A stretch of DNA of 64,000 nucleotides from Zunongwangia profunda SM-A87 (lineage in GTDB: Bacteria; Bacteroidota; Bacteroidia; Flavobacteriales; Flavobacteriaceae), in the NCBI RefSeq assembly GCF_000023465.1, contig NC_014041.1, positions 3,726,001 to 3,790,000 of the forward strand, read 5' to 3'. A program made the position numbers and the translations under genes. Of this stretch, positions 17,235-25,847 are shown in pieces; position 1 is the first letter of the stretch, and the number at the start of each line of letters is the position of its first letter. The notes beneath the pieces were generated by a model that ran no database searches, was not told the DNA's origin, and saw only the letters and a program-made list of their open reading frames with translations.

Positions 17235-18722
17235 TTATAAGTTCCATGAATATGTGCCCACAGATCCCGGATCGAGCTCCAGTAAAGCATAGGCGCCTTT
17301 ATATTGTACCTTAAAGGAATACCTGTCACGGCTGGTATTGGCAACAATCAGTACAATTCTATTATCAGGGGTTTTAAAAGCCACATTTGGTAACAGGTCA
17401 CTGTTCTCCCGGATTCCTGTCCTGTATACCATAGGACGTTGTTCATCCTGATAAAGAAAGATACTGGGTTCATCGCCCTGGGTAGAATAAATTCTCCTGG
17501 AGCCAGGACTTACGAGCTTTGAGGCATGAGCGACTGCATAATAGGCGATATTCCGGGATACATCGTTCCCGTCTATGGTTATTGCTCCCTGGCACATGGA
17601 ACAGCCTCCATTATCGGTATGAGGATCATTTAGAGGGTCTGCCGCAAGGTTCCACAGGATGATATTTCGACTCCAGTTATTTGTTCCGTCTATAATCAGT
17701 CTTTTTACCGGCTCCGTGATTTCGATTGCTTCACTTTGAGGATTTTCTGTTACCATCTGCTCGGTAAAATAAATATTTTTATCAGGACGGGCGCGGTGAA
17801 CCATTGACATGCTCTCCATGTTACCGCGATAATTATGAAAACCTGAACCGTCGATAAATCTGCTTGCTGCAGTATCGCGGAGGATGCTCAACGGGTAATC
17901 CGGACGATCTGTATTATGATCGAAAATGACTATCTTAGTGTTGATATTGTTTTTTTCAAATGCCGGTCCGAGGTGATTTTTTATAAAATTTGCCTGTTCA
18001 AACCAGAACCATGACATACTCGGGGTATTACGGGAATTCATAGGTTCATTCTGAACGGTAATCGCATCAATGGGAATACCCTGCTTATCCATTTCCTGGA
18101 TATACTTCACAAAGTATTTTGCGTATACCTCATAACAATTCTCCTTTAATTTCCCTCCCCGGATATTGCCATTTGTCTTCATCCAAACAGGCGCTGACCA
18201 AGGAGACCCCATGATCTTTATTCTGGGATTTATAGCCAGAATTTCCTTCATAACAGGGACAACATCCTTTAAATCCTGGTCAAGGGAAAACTTATCGAGC
18301 TCATAATCCGTTTCCCCTTCTTCAAGATCGTTATATGAAAAGGTGAAACTGTTAAGGTCGGATGAACCAATACTAAGCCTTACATAGCTAATCCCGATAT
18401 CCTCTGGCCCGGTACCATATAATTCCTTTAAAATTTTCGTGCGCTCCCTGGGATCCATTTTCATTAGATGTTCTGCACTTCCCCCGGTAACCGCAAACCC
18501 AAAACCATCAATAGTCTGCATTCCTTGTTCCGGATCTATGATAATAGCGGGATACCTCGAATTATTATTTGAAAAATAAACAGGTTCTTTCTCCTTCTGA
18601 AAAAGCATACTGCGATCCTGATTGGTTATCCAGGATGCGATCTTCCTTTTTTCCTGGTCGTTTTGCGCAAAGGTATATTGCCACACCTGAAGACATAGTA
18701 TAAGAACTAATATTTTTTTCAT
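17235..18722 (-). CDS. GH30 glycoside hydrolase
   Basis: A 495-residue secreted enzyme (signal peptide ends TFAQ) with the full GH30 layout: (beta/alpha)8 barrel and side beta-sheet. IDGFGFAVTGGSAEHL opens the barrel, acid/base Glu226 lies in TVQNEPM and nucleophile Glu321 in YFTEQM. SPWSAPVWMKTNG and ILWNLAADP are typical of the glucosylceramidase/beta-1,6-glucanase-like subfamilies, and the C-terminal PGSVGTYSW closes the beta domain. In a mannan operon it may remove beta-linked glucose or a side chain; the precise linkage cannot be read from sequence. A broken second copy of its C-terminus lies near the att site. Confidence 0.88.
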   Translation of the reverse strand: MKKILVLILCLQVWQYTFAQNDQEKRKIASWITNQDRSMLFQKEKEPVYFSNNNSRYPAIIIDPEQGMQTIDGFGFAVTGGSAEHLMKMDPRERTKILKELYGTGPEDIGISYVRLSIGSSDLNSFTFSYNDLEEGETDYELDKFSLDQDLKDVVPVMKEILAINPRIKIMGSPWSAPVWMKTNGNIRGGKLKENCYEVYAKYFVKYIQEMDKQGIPIDAITVQNEPMNSRNTPSMSWFWFEQANFIKNHLGPAFEKNNINTKIVIFDHNTDRPDYPLSILRDTAASRFIDGSGFHNYRGNMESMSMVHRARPDKNIYFTEQMVTENPQSEAIEITEPVKRLIIDGTNNWSRNIILWNLAADPLNDPHTDNGGCSMCQGAITIDGNDVSRNIAYYAVAHASKLVSPGSRRIYSTQGDEPSIFLYQDEQRPMVYRTGIRENSDLLPNVAFKTPDNRIVLIVANTSRDRYSFKVQYKGAYALLELDPGSVGTYSWNL

Positions 18723-18733
18723 TTCTATAAATT

Positions 18734-20395
18734 TTAGGAATTAGATAATGCTGCCCTGGCTTGTTGATCAGAATTGTTGCTTACCGAACATTTATTGTTT
18801 AAGATCATAGTCTCCACATCTTTAGCGGTGTATCTTGGCCATAATGGTAGAGCATCACAATTGGGATCTCCTGTTCGCATAAAAGACAGCAAAGATTTGG
18901 ACATTTTCTGTGATAACTGTCGTGGAATGGCACCCCCGCCGGTATGTGTGATCATCAGGTCCGTGTTAAGGAGCCAGAAACTTATATCAATACAGTGAAA
19001 AGCCCGGTGACGACCGTCAAACAAAGGAGACTCCCATCCAAACCAGGCTAAATAAACCGGGCTTTCCTGTTTTAACTTGGCATTTGCTGCTTCTATACCG
19101 CTTTGGCGATTGGAAACTATAAGGGCCCAGATTTCTATGGGACGTGCTTCTGGAAAGTTTTTTGAAAAGGCCCGGACTACTTCTTGTGTATGATCACCGT
19201 AGCGATCCCTTAATTTTTCGACGATTCCTTCCAGGCTAATGTTTTCCAGTTCCGGGTTATCCCGGTTCGGGTTCCATTCATGAAAGGTTGAACAAAATAA
19301 TAAAGGGATATCCGGTTGATCTGCGTTTGCTGAAAAATATTCTCCCTTTGGAATGGAGATATCGTTCGCAATAGGTCCGAATCCACCCCTTACAAGACCT
19401 AAATCACCTTCCTCCAGTTCTAACTGATTGGCAGCTTTATAAGCGAGGTTGAGATATTCCTTCCAGGGCATGTTTTGAAGTTTCTCTATGTTATTATTCT
19501 CAAGACCAGCTTCCTTTAAAATGTACTGCCCAAGTTTCTCGGTATATCCGACATCCAGTCCATGAGTGGCCGAACCACTAAGGGCTACACCTTTGTGAAC
19601 TAATCCCCTGGCCATTGGCATGCTTGCAATATTGCACACTTTTGCTCCACCTCCGGACTGTCCCATAATCGTAACATTTTCGGGATCACCTCCAAAGGCG
19701 GAAATATTTTCATTCACCCACCTGAGTGCCGCAACGATATCTAGCATGCCTACATTTCCTGAGTCCTTAAATTTTCCATCAATTCCAGCCAGGTTGGTAA
19801 AGCCAAGAGGCCCCAACCGGTGATTTATGGAACAGTAAACAATATCTCCCTCCCGAGCGATATTTTCCCCGTCATAGCCATCCTGTTCTATCCCATTGCC
19901 CCTTGAAAAACCTCCCCCGTGCAACCATACGAGTACCGGTCGCTTTGCTGAATCGAGCTTTGGGGTCCAAATATTGAGACGCAGACAATCTTCACTGAGC
20001 ACATCATAGTTCCAATGATCCACAAATGCTGAATAGGATTCCGGGCTCCTATCATAAATATCCTGTGGAGCCGAATTGCCATAAAAAACAGCCGGTCTGA
20101 CATCCTCCCAGGGTTCAGGCGGCTGGGGAGGCATAAACCTGTTTTTTCCGGAGGTATCAGCACCATAGGGTATCCCCCTAAAGACATTTATCCCCCTTAA
20201 CACGAAACCTTTCACCTTTCCATAAGCAGTTGGAGCAACAGCTATATCTTCCCCTATAAACAACTGCTGGCCTTCCATCGCTGTATCCTTGTCCTTCTTC
20301 TTTTCGTGCCCGATGTGTCCTAAAGGGGAGAACATACCCACTCCACATGCGGCCATGCCCATGCCTGTTTTACCAAAAAAATTCCTGCGATCCAT
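18734..20395 (-). CDS. Type-B carboxylesterase (Tat-exported)
   Basis: A 553-residue COesterase-family protein. The N-terminus (MDRRNFFGKTGMGMAACGVG) carries a twin-arginine-type signal. GKVKGFVLRGINVFRGIPYG, the oxyanion WLHGGGF and nucleophile Ser247 in GQSGGGAK are present; DRHRAFHCIDISFWLLN near the C-terminus contains the likely catalytic His region. In a mannan PUL such an enzyme may deacetylate mannan or other esters; this is inference from neighbours. It starts 1 bp after the epimerase stop, indicating tight operon coupling. Confidence 0.85.
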   Translation of the reverse strand: MDRRNFFGKTGMGMAACGVGMFSPLGHIGHEKKKDKDTAMEGQQLFIGEDIAVAPTAYGKVKGFVLRGINVFRGIPYGADTSGKNRFMPPQPPEPWEDVRPAVFYGNSAPQDIYDRSPESYSAFVDHWNYDVLSEDCLRLNIWTPKLDSAKRPVLVWLHGGGFSRGNGIEQDGYDGENIAREGDIVYCSINHRLGPLGFTNLAGIDGKFKDSGNVGMLDIVAALRWVNENISAFGGDPENVTIMGQSGGGAKVCNIASMPMARGLVHKGVALSGSATHGLDVGYTEKLGQYILKEAGLENNNIEKLQNMPWKEYLNLAYKAANQLELEEGDLGLVRGGFGPIANDISIPKGEYFSANADQPDIPLLFCSTFHEWNPNRDNPELENISLEGIVEKLRDRYGDHTQEVVRAFSKNFPEARPIEIWALIVSNRQSGIEAANAKLKQESPVYLAWFGWESPLFDGRHRAFHCIDISFWLLNTDLMITHTGGGAIPRQLSQKMSKSLLSFMRTGDPNCDALPLWPRYTAKDVETMILNNKCSVSNNSDQQARAALSNS

Positions 20396-20396
20396 A

Positions 20397-21602
20397 CTAT
20401 TCAGTTTGTTTTTTATAATGTTCTAATAATACAATTAAGGCTCTGGAATTGTGGTAAGGACACTTCCACATCCCTAACTTGTCCTCTTCCTTGTAAGGGT
20501 TCATGTTTTTATCAATACGAAAAAACCATTCCCCATTATCTTTATCAATCTGATGCTTTAGAATAAATTCCCAAATATCCTTCAGTGCATTTTCAAACCG
20601 GGCATCCTTATCTATTTCGTAAGCATATAACAGGCCAACCATGGCTTCGGCCTGAGGCCACCAGTGACGATCCTCATCTATAACTCCAGTTCTTCTATCC
20701 AGCTCATTGAGGACACCCTTTTTAGGGATATAGGCTTTTTGCAGAAAGCATTTTGCTACGGTCACACAAGCCTCGGATGTTTTTCTCAGCATTGCCGGTT
20801 CGTTTATGGCTTTAGCAGCCTCCACCAGTAGCCATGCCGCCTCTATGTCATGGCCAAAGGAGACCGTGGAACTCTGTAAATTCCATTTTGTATCAAAGAA
20901 AAGCTCATAATGGTTGTCTTCATTTAAAAACTTTGTGTGAAAGAGATGAATCAGTTTCCTGAGTGCCTGCAAAACCCGTGGATCCTTCCATACTTTGCTT
21001 AATTCGGTATAAGCCTCCAGAATATGAAGATGGGTATTCATCGTTTTTGAGCTATTCATATCTTTCTTGCTTAACCTCATATCCTCTATTGGAGACCAAT
21101 CTTCAGCAAAGGCTTCCAGGTAACCGTCAGCCTCTGAATCATATGCGTGCTCTTCGAGCATTTCAAACAATTCTTTTGCCCAGGATAAGGCTTCTACCTT
21201 CCCAGTGTATAAATAAAACCTAGAGAGTCCGTATATAGTAAAAGCCTGAGCATAAACCTGTTTTCGTTTATGAAATGGATTTCCTTTATAACCGAGTTCC
21301 CAGAACACCCCGCCAAATGCCTGATCCCTGAAATATTTTTCCAGATAATGGAAGGATCTTTCTGCATATGTTCTTAAACTGCTATCATTTTTATACATCC
21401 CAACAGCGGAAAACGACCATAAAATACGTGTATTGAGAATTACTCCTTTTGAAGCCTCGGGGATTACCTGATTAGAGTGGTCACGCCGGCCAATGAAACC
21501 GCCGTATTGTTCATCAACGGCATTGTTTTTCCAATATTCCGTAATATTTTGTAGCTCGTCCTCCAGGGTTTTAAACATCTTTGTAGATTCCAGGGCATTC
21601 AT
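20397..21602 (-). CDS. Cellobiose/mannobiose 2-epimerase
   Basis: A 401-residue cytoplasmic (alpha/alpha)6-barrel epimerase of the N-acylglucosamine 2-epimerase superfamily. The conserved His-bearing segments of cellobiose 2-epimerases are visible: MNTHLHILEAYT, SFGHDIEAAWLL, HWWPQAEAMVG and WKCPYHNSR. In the Bacteroides mannan pathway this enzyme converts beta-1,4-mannobiose to mannosylglucose, the substrate of the GH130 phosphorylase encoded immediately upstream. Its ATG overlaps the GH130 stop by one base (TAATG), so the two are translationally coupled, which supports the disaccharide assignment over N-acetylglucosamine. Confidence 0.9.
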   Translation of the reverse strand: MNALESTKMFKTLEDELQNITEYWKNNAVDEQYGGFIGRRDHSNQVIPEASKGVILNTRILWSFSAVGMYKNDSSLRTYAERSFHYLEKYFRDQAFGGVFWELGYKGNPFHKRKQVYAQAFTIYGLSRFYLYTGKVEALSWAKELFEMLEEHAYDSEADGYLEAFAEDWSPIEDMRLSKKDMNSSKTMNTHLHILEAYTELSKVWKDPRVLQALRKLIHLFHTKFLNEDNHYELFFDTKWNLQSSTVSFGHDIEAAWLLVEAAKAINEPAMLRKTSEACVTVAKCFLQKAYIPKKGVLNELDRRTGVIDEDRHWWPQAEAMVGLLYAYEIDKDARFENALKDIWEFILKHQIDKDNGEWFFRIDKNMNPYKEEDKLGMWKCPYHNSRALIVLLEHYKKQTE

Positions 21603-22795
21603 TAATACAGACCTTTGTTTTTTTCTATCAGGTTAAAAATATTATTGACGGAACCAGCAGATTTGTAAGTATCCTGGGGGGTGTTCATAACATAATCCAC
21701 CAATCTTTCAACCGACGAAACTGCCAGGTGAATACGGGTATCTGAAGATGCATAATAAATAAATACTTCTCCATTGTTCTCTATCCACCCATTGGCAAAG
21801 AGTACGTTGGGAACATCTCCCACAGTCTCTTCATAATTAGGAGCCATAAAGTATCCTGCAGGCTGGTAGGTGATTTTAGAAATATCCTTCAGCGAGGTCA
21901 TGAACATATAAAGGGTGTATCGCAATCCTCCCGCTGTGTTTCTTACTCCATGAGCGAGGTGAAGCCAGCCTTGTTTGGTTTTTATTGGCGCAGGTCCAAG
22001 CCCGTTTTTAAGTTCAAAAACGGTATGGTAAATTTTGGGGTTAATGATAGTTTCATTCTGAACTTCAGGAAACTCCATATCATCTATGTATCCCAACCCG
22101 ATTCCCCCTCCTTTACCCACGGTAATAAATCCATCTTGTGGTCTGGTATAAACTGCATATTTCCCATCCACGAATTCCGGATGCATCACCACGTTGCGCT
22201 GTTGACCGGATGTACTGATAAGATCTGGCAGCCTTTCCCAGGTTTCAAGGTCCTTAGTGCGCACTATTCCGGCATTTGCTACTGCAGAGCTGGTATTGGT
22301 CTTTGGTGCAGAGGGATCTTTCCGCTCGGTACAGAATATCCCATAAATCCAGCCGTCTTCATGTTGAGTCAGCCGCATGTCATAAACATTCACATCAGGA
22401 TCTTCCAGCTGCGGTAACTTTACCGGTTCATTCCAGAATTTAAAGTTGTTTATCCCATCGGGACTTTCTGCTACGGCGAAAAAAGATTTCCTGTCACTAC
22501 CTTCTACCCTTACCATGAGCAAATACCTGTTATTGTACTTTATAGCTCCGGGATTAAATGTTGCGTTGATCCCTATTCGTTCCATCGCAAAAGGATTAGC
22601 AGCTTCATCAAGGTCATACTTCCAGTGGGGCGGAACGTGATCAGCCGTCAGGATAGGGTATTTGTATCGCTGATATACTCCATTACTGCGGTTGAGAGGA
22701 AAATTTTTGCGATTAATAAGAGAATTGTATTCACCAAATATAGTTTCATGGGTAGCAATTGGCACCTTGTCATCACTTTTTTTCTTTATTTTCAT
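21602..22795 (-). CDS. GH130 4-O-beta-D-mannosyl-D-glucose phosphorylase
   Basis: A 397-residue cytoplasmic five-bladed beta-propeller enzyme of GH130, the usual length of mannosylglucose phosphorylases. NPFAMERIGINATFNPGAIK, LMVRVEGSDRKSFFAVAESP and DVNVYDMRLTQHEDGWIYG include the family Asp acid catalyst region; the phosphate-binding Arg/His cluster lies around QQRNVVMHPEFVDGKYAVYT. It splits mannosylglucose with phosphate into mannose 1-phosphate and glucose. It is encoded between the symporter and the epimerase, reproducing the known mannan pathway order. No signal peptide. Confidence 0.92.
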   Translation of the reverse strand: MKIKKKSDDKVPIATHETIFGEYNSLINRKNFPLNRSNGVYQRYKYPILTADHVPPHWKYDLDEAANPFAMERIGINATFNPGAIKYNNRYLLMVRVEGSDRKSFFAVAESPDGINNFKFWNEPVKLPQLEDPDVNVYDMRLTQHEDGWIYGIFCTERKDPSAPKTNTSSAVANAGIVRTKDLETWERLPDLISTSGQQRNVVMHPEFVDGKYAVYTRPQDGFITVGKGGGIGLGYIDDMEFPEVQNETIINPKIYHTVFELKNGLGPAPIKTKQGWLHLAHGVRNTAGGLRYTLYMFMTSLKDISKITYQPAGYFMAPNYEETVGDVPNVLFANGWIENNGEVFIYYASSDTRIHLAVSSVERLVDYVMNTPQDTYKSAGSVNNIFNLIEKNKGLY

Positions 22796-22808
22796 GTTAA
22801 CCTTTTGT

Positions 22809-24629
22809 TTAATATTTTAATTTATTCCACCAGTTCTTTTTTAATATGACCACGCATACCGCCAATATTGCGATAGAAATCAGCAGGTTGATATTTTTGT
22901 GCATAATCAGGTACAGGGGGATCACCACAAGTATGGTCTGCCCTATCACCCCTATAAATACATTGAACATATCTCTTTTGAAATCCTTGTTTCCCTCAAA
23001 AGAGGGATCTTCCTTTAGGATCATATCCCGCACCGGACCCCAGAAACCCCATGGCATGGTCTTCTGATAAAAATTCACCAGGACCGCTTTCCTTGTAGGC
23101 GCCGCACGATAGGTCCCGATAATACATCCGGCAAGAGAAGAAAAAAGAATCAACGGAAAATAATACAGGTCGAGAGTATCCAGGAAAAGTGGGAGAATCA
23201 GGGCGGGAAGTATACCCGCGAGCATCCCCCAGAAGTACCCCTCTCCATTGAACCTCCACCAGTGCCATTTCAATACATTTGAGACTACATAGCTACCGTA
23301 GAGTGCAGACACGATCCATTGAAGTACCGTATTGACATCCTGCACAAAAAAACCGAGAACAATACTTATTAAAACAGTAACTATTCCGATGGAATAACTA
23401 ACGGTCTTTATTTTCTCTGCACTGGCGTCAGGATTTTTGTATCTTAAATAAATATCGTTAACCAGATAAGCCTGGGCAGCATTGAGAGTTCCTGCGAAAG
23501 TGGACATGAATGCAGCCAAAAGACCAGCCAGTAACAGTCCCATAAGACCCACAGGTACGAATTGAAGTATCGCAGATGGCAAGATTTGTTCAAAATCTAT
23601 AACCCCGGCAGTAGAAAGGTTTAACTTATCGTAAAACAGAACAGCCAGTACCGAAAATCCTCCGACCATTAAGTACCTGGTGGGAATAAGGGCAATAATT
23701 GCTGCCAGGCTCATTTTAGTTGCTTCCCGGGGCGTTCTCGATGAAAGTATCTTTTGCATATCATAATTAGGGGCTGGACCAGCAATACTGGCCAGGATAC
23801 CCTTAAATAGCATTAAGGAGAAGAAGATGGAAAACAGGGAGTAACCATCAGATTTTATTTTATCATTTACCTCTTCAATTAATCCACTCCAATCTAAATT
23901 TAGTTCTCTTCCGAACCAGGGACTCATCCACCCGTCTGGTACGTTCAATCCGGAATCTCCGACTGCATTCCAGGCAATAACTGCAATCGCTATGGAAGAA
24001 ATGGTCATTATGCCGTATTGCAGTAAATCCGTCCATACGATTCCGGACATTCCTCCAATAACAGAATAGAAGACAGCGAATAAGGTAAAAATAACACCAT
24101 AAAAGTGAGGCACATACTGGGCTGGTACCTCAAAAGGAATATATTCCTGGATGCTGTACCAGGGTACAAAAATTTCAACAAACTTGCCTAATCCAATAAA
24201 CCCGTAGGCCAAAAATCCCAGGCAGCTCAAGATTGCAAAAAAAACGATAATAGAATGGGCCAGCTTGCCCCCACGGCCATTGTCAAACCTAAAAATCATC
24301 CATTCTGCCCCTGTTGTGACATTTGATCTTCTTAGCCAGGCCGCCAGGTAAATCATTAAAAAAACCTGATTGAACACCGGCCATAACCAGGGTATCCATA
24401 TACTCTTAAATCCATAAATAAAGGTAAGGGTGACCAGCCACATAGTGCCTGAAATATCAAACATCCCTGAAGCATTGGATAATCCCAGGAGATACCAGGG
24501 CAACTTGTTTCCTCCCAACAGGTAATCTTCTTTACTTTTCTGGGCCTTCTTTTTTAAGGCAAGACCAATAACTATTGTCCCTAAGAGATAGACTAAAATG
24601 ATGCTTATATCAAGAATGTGAAGTTTCAT
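22809..24629 (-). CDS. Sodium/solute symporter (SSS family), probable manno-oligosaccharide importer
   Basis: A 606-residue polytopic protein with about 13-14 hydrophobic segments and the SSS hallmarks GNKLPWYLLGLSNASGMFDISG, YGFIGLGKFVEIFVPWYS and GMSGIVWTDLLQYGIM. The family moves sugars or other solutes with sodium across the inner membrane. As the first gene of a block with GH130 and the 2-epimerase, it is the obvious carrier for mannobiose or other mannan oligosaccharides reaching the periplasm. In the Bacteroides fragilis pathway the equivalent carrier belongs to another family, so this would be a functional replacement. Confidence 0.88.
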   Translation of the reverse strand: MKLHILDISIILVYLLGTIVIGLALKKKAQKSKEDYLLGGNKLPWYLLGLSNASGMFDISGTMWLVTLTFIYGFKSIWIPWLWPVFNQVFLMIYLAAWLRRSNVTTGAEWMIFRFDNGRGGKLAHSIIVFFAILSCLGFLAYGFIGLGKFVEIFVPWYSIQEYIPFEVPAQYVPHFYGVIFTLFAVFYSVIGGMSGIVWTDLLQYGIMTISSIAIAVIAWNAVGDSGLNVPDGWMSPWFGRELNLDWSGLIEEVNDKIKSDGYSLFSIFFSLMLFKGILASIAGPAPNYDMQKILSSRTPREATKMSLAAIIALIPTRYLMVGGFSVLAVLFYDKLNLSTAGVIDFEQILPSAILQFVPVGLMGLLLAGLLAAFMSTFAGTLNAAQAYLVNDIYLRYKNPDASAEKIKTVSYSIGIVTVLISIVLGFFVQDVNTVLQWIVSALYGSYVVSNVLKWHWWRFNGEGYFWGMLAGILPALILPLFLDTLDLYYFPLILFSSLAGCIIGTYRAAPTRKAVLVNFYQKTMPWGFWGPVRDMILKEDPSFEGNKDFKRDMFNVFIGVIGQTILVVIPLYLIMHKNINLLISIAILAVCVVILKKNWWNKLKY

Positions 24630-24918
24630 TTAAAAAGTTCTAAGTCGATTTTAAATATTCATTTTTATTAATAATACAAGTCAATAACATTATATATATC
24701 ACTGATTTACGTACATTTTCAATACCTTATCCAATAAAAAGGAATAAATATTATATTAATCTGAAAAAATATTTTATAATTAAATTATTAATATTAATTT
24801 TATATTAAATAATGAGAATTATTCATATAAAGCACATCAAAATTAATAACATCCAAAAATAATAGTTCTCTACTCATTAAATTGATATAATCTTTTCAAT
24901 TACTGATAATATTCTTTC
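24630..24918. promoter_or_regulatory. Divergent control region between symporter operon and AraC regulator
   Basis: This 289-bp stretch is very AT-rich with long A/T runs. It separates the leftward catabolic operon from the rightward regulator gene, so both promoters must lie here. On the minus strand a TATTTTTG matching TAnnTTTG occurs about 220 bp upstream of the symporter start; no convincing -33 partner or operator repeat could be assigned by eye. Confidence 0.5.
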
Positions 24919-25791
24919 ATGAACAATCTAGCCCATAGGGAAATTACCCCTTTATCTCTGCAAGACAGTTTTCTGGTATTCGACCGGATTAAAAGTGAAT
25001 TTGACTTTCCTTTACATTTTCATCCTGAGTTCGAGATTAATTTTATTGCTAATGGCAGGGGAGTCAAACGAATCATTGGAGATCATTTCCATGAAATTGA
25101 TGATTACGAGCTGGTACTTGTCGGATCAAATTTAATTCATGGATGGGAACTCCATCACTGCAGGAATAAGGATATACACGAAATAACCATCCAGTTCCAT
25201 AATGATCTGCTAGATGAAAAACTCCTTAACAGGCATATTATGGCTCCTATAAAAAATTTATTTCAAAGGTCATCAAGAGGAATTTTGTTTTCCCAGGAAA
25301 CAGCAAAAAACATTGCACCACGTATAAAGAAAATCTCCAAAATAAATGGAATAGATTACTTCTTCGAATTAGTTTCTATCCTTTATGATCTTGCCATATC
25401 AAGAAATCAGCGACTGCTTTCTACAAACTCTTCGGAGCTTGAAAATTTCGATAATAGCGATAAGATCAAAACGGTATACGATTATATCCAGGAACATTTT
25501 GGAGAAAAAGTGACCCTTAAAGAAATCTCTGATCTTATAAATATGAGTGAAGTTTCTTTTAATAGGTTTTTAAAAAAACGAACAGGAAAGACTTTTATAG
25601 AATTTTTAAACGATACAAGGATTGGCTATGCTTCAAGGTGGTTAATTGATAAGGATTTAAGTATAGCCGAAATTGCCTATATGAGCGGTTTTAATAATAT
25701 AGCAAATTTTAACCGGGTGTTTAAAAAATGTAAAGCCTGCACACCTACCCAGTACAGGAATGAATTCAGTGGCATAAAGAGGATACTGTAA
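24919..25791 (+). CDS. AraC-family transcriptional regulator of the mannan PUL
   Basis: A 290-residue regulator with an N-terminal cupin domain (about 15-110; FPLHFHPEFEINFIANGRG) likely to bind a sugar ligand, and a C-terminal double HTH (about 190-285) with VTLKEISDLINMSEVSFNRFLKKRTG and LSIAEIAYMSGFNNIANFNRVFKKCKACTPTQYR. It is the only plus-strand gene amid the minus-strand PUL and is divergent from the symporter operon, so control of one or both PUL blocks is likely. Many Bacteroidetes PULs use hybrid two-component or SusR-type regulators instead; an AraC/cupin regulator with symporter-dependent uptake suggests an intracellular sugar signal (inference). Confidence 0.9.
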   Translation: MNNLAHREITPLSLQDSFLVFDRIKSEFDFPLHFHPEFEINFIANGRGVKRIIGDHFHEIDDYELVLVGSNLIHGWELHHCRNKDIHEITIQFHNDLLDEKLLNRHIMAPIKNLFQRSSRGILFSQETAKNIAPRIKKISKINGIDYFFELVSILYDLAISRNQRLLSTNSSELENFDNSDKIKTVYDYIQEHFGEKVTLKEISDLINMSEVSFNRFLKKRTGKTFIEFLNDTRIGYASRWLIDKDLSIAEIAYMSGFNNIANFNRVFKKCKACTPTQYRNEFSGIKRIL

Positions 25792-25826
25792 AAAGGTGAA
25801 CCGACAGTTTTGCAGGTTCACCTTTT
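25791..25826. terminator. Bidirectional terminator between convergent genes
   Basis: AAAAGGTGAACC and GGTTCACCTTTT form a perfect 12-bp stem with a 12-nt loop. It overlaps the stop of the AraC gene and lies 22 bp from the end of the convergent GH5-like gene, so it can end both transcripts. Confidence 0.85.
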
Positions 25827-25847
25827 ACATATTATTACTAAAATAAG

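Noticed and set aside
21950..22417. 155-codon plus-strand frame opposite GH130
   Set aside because: Antisense shadow of a well-supported enzyme gene.
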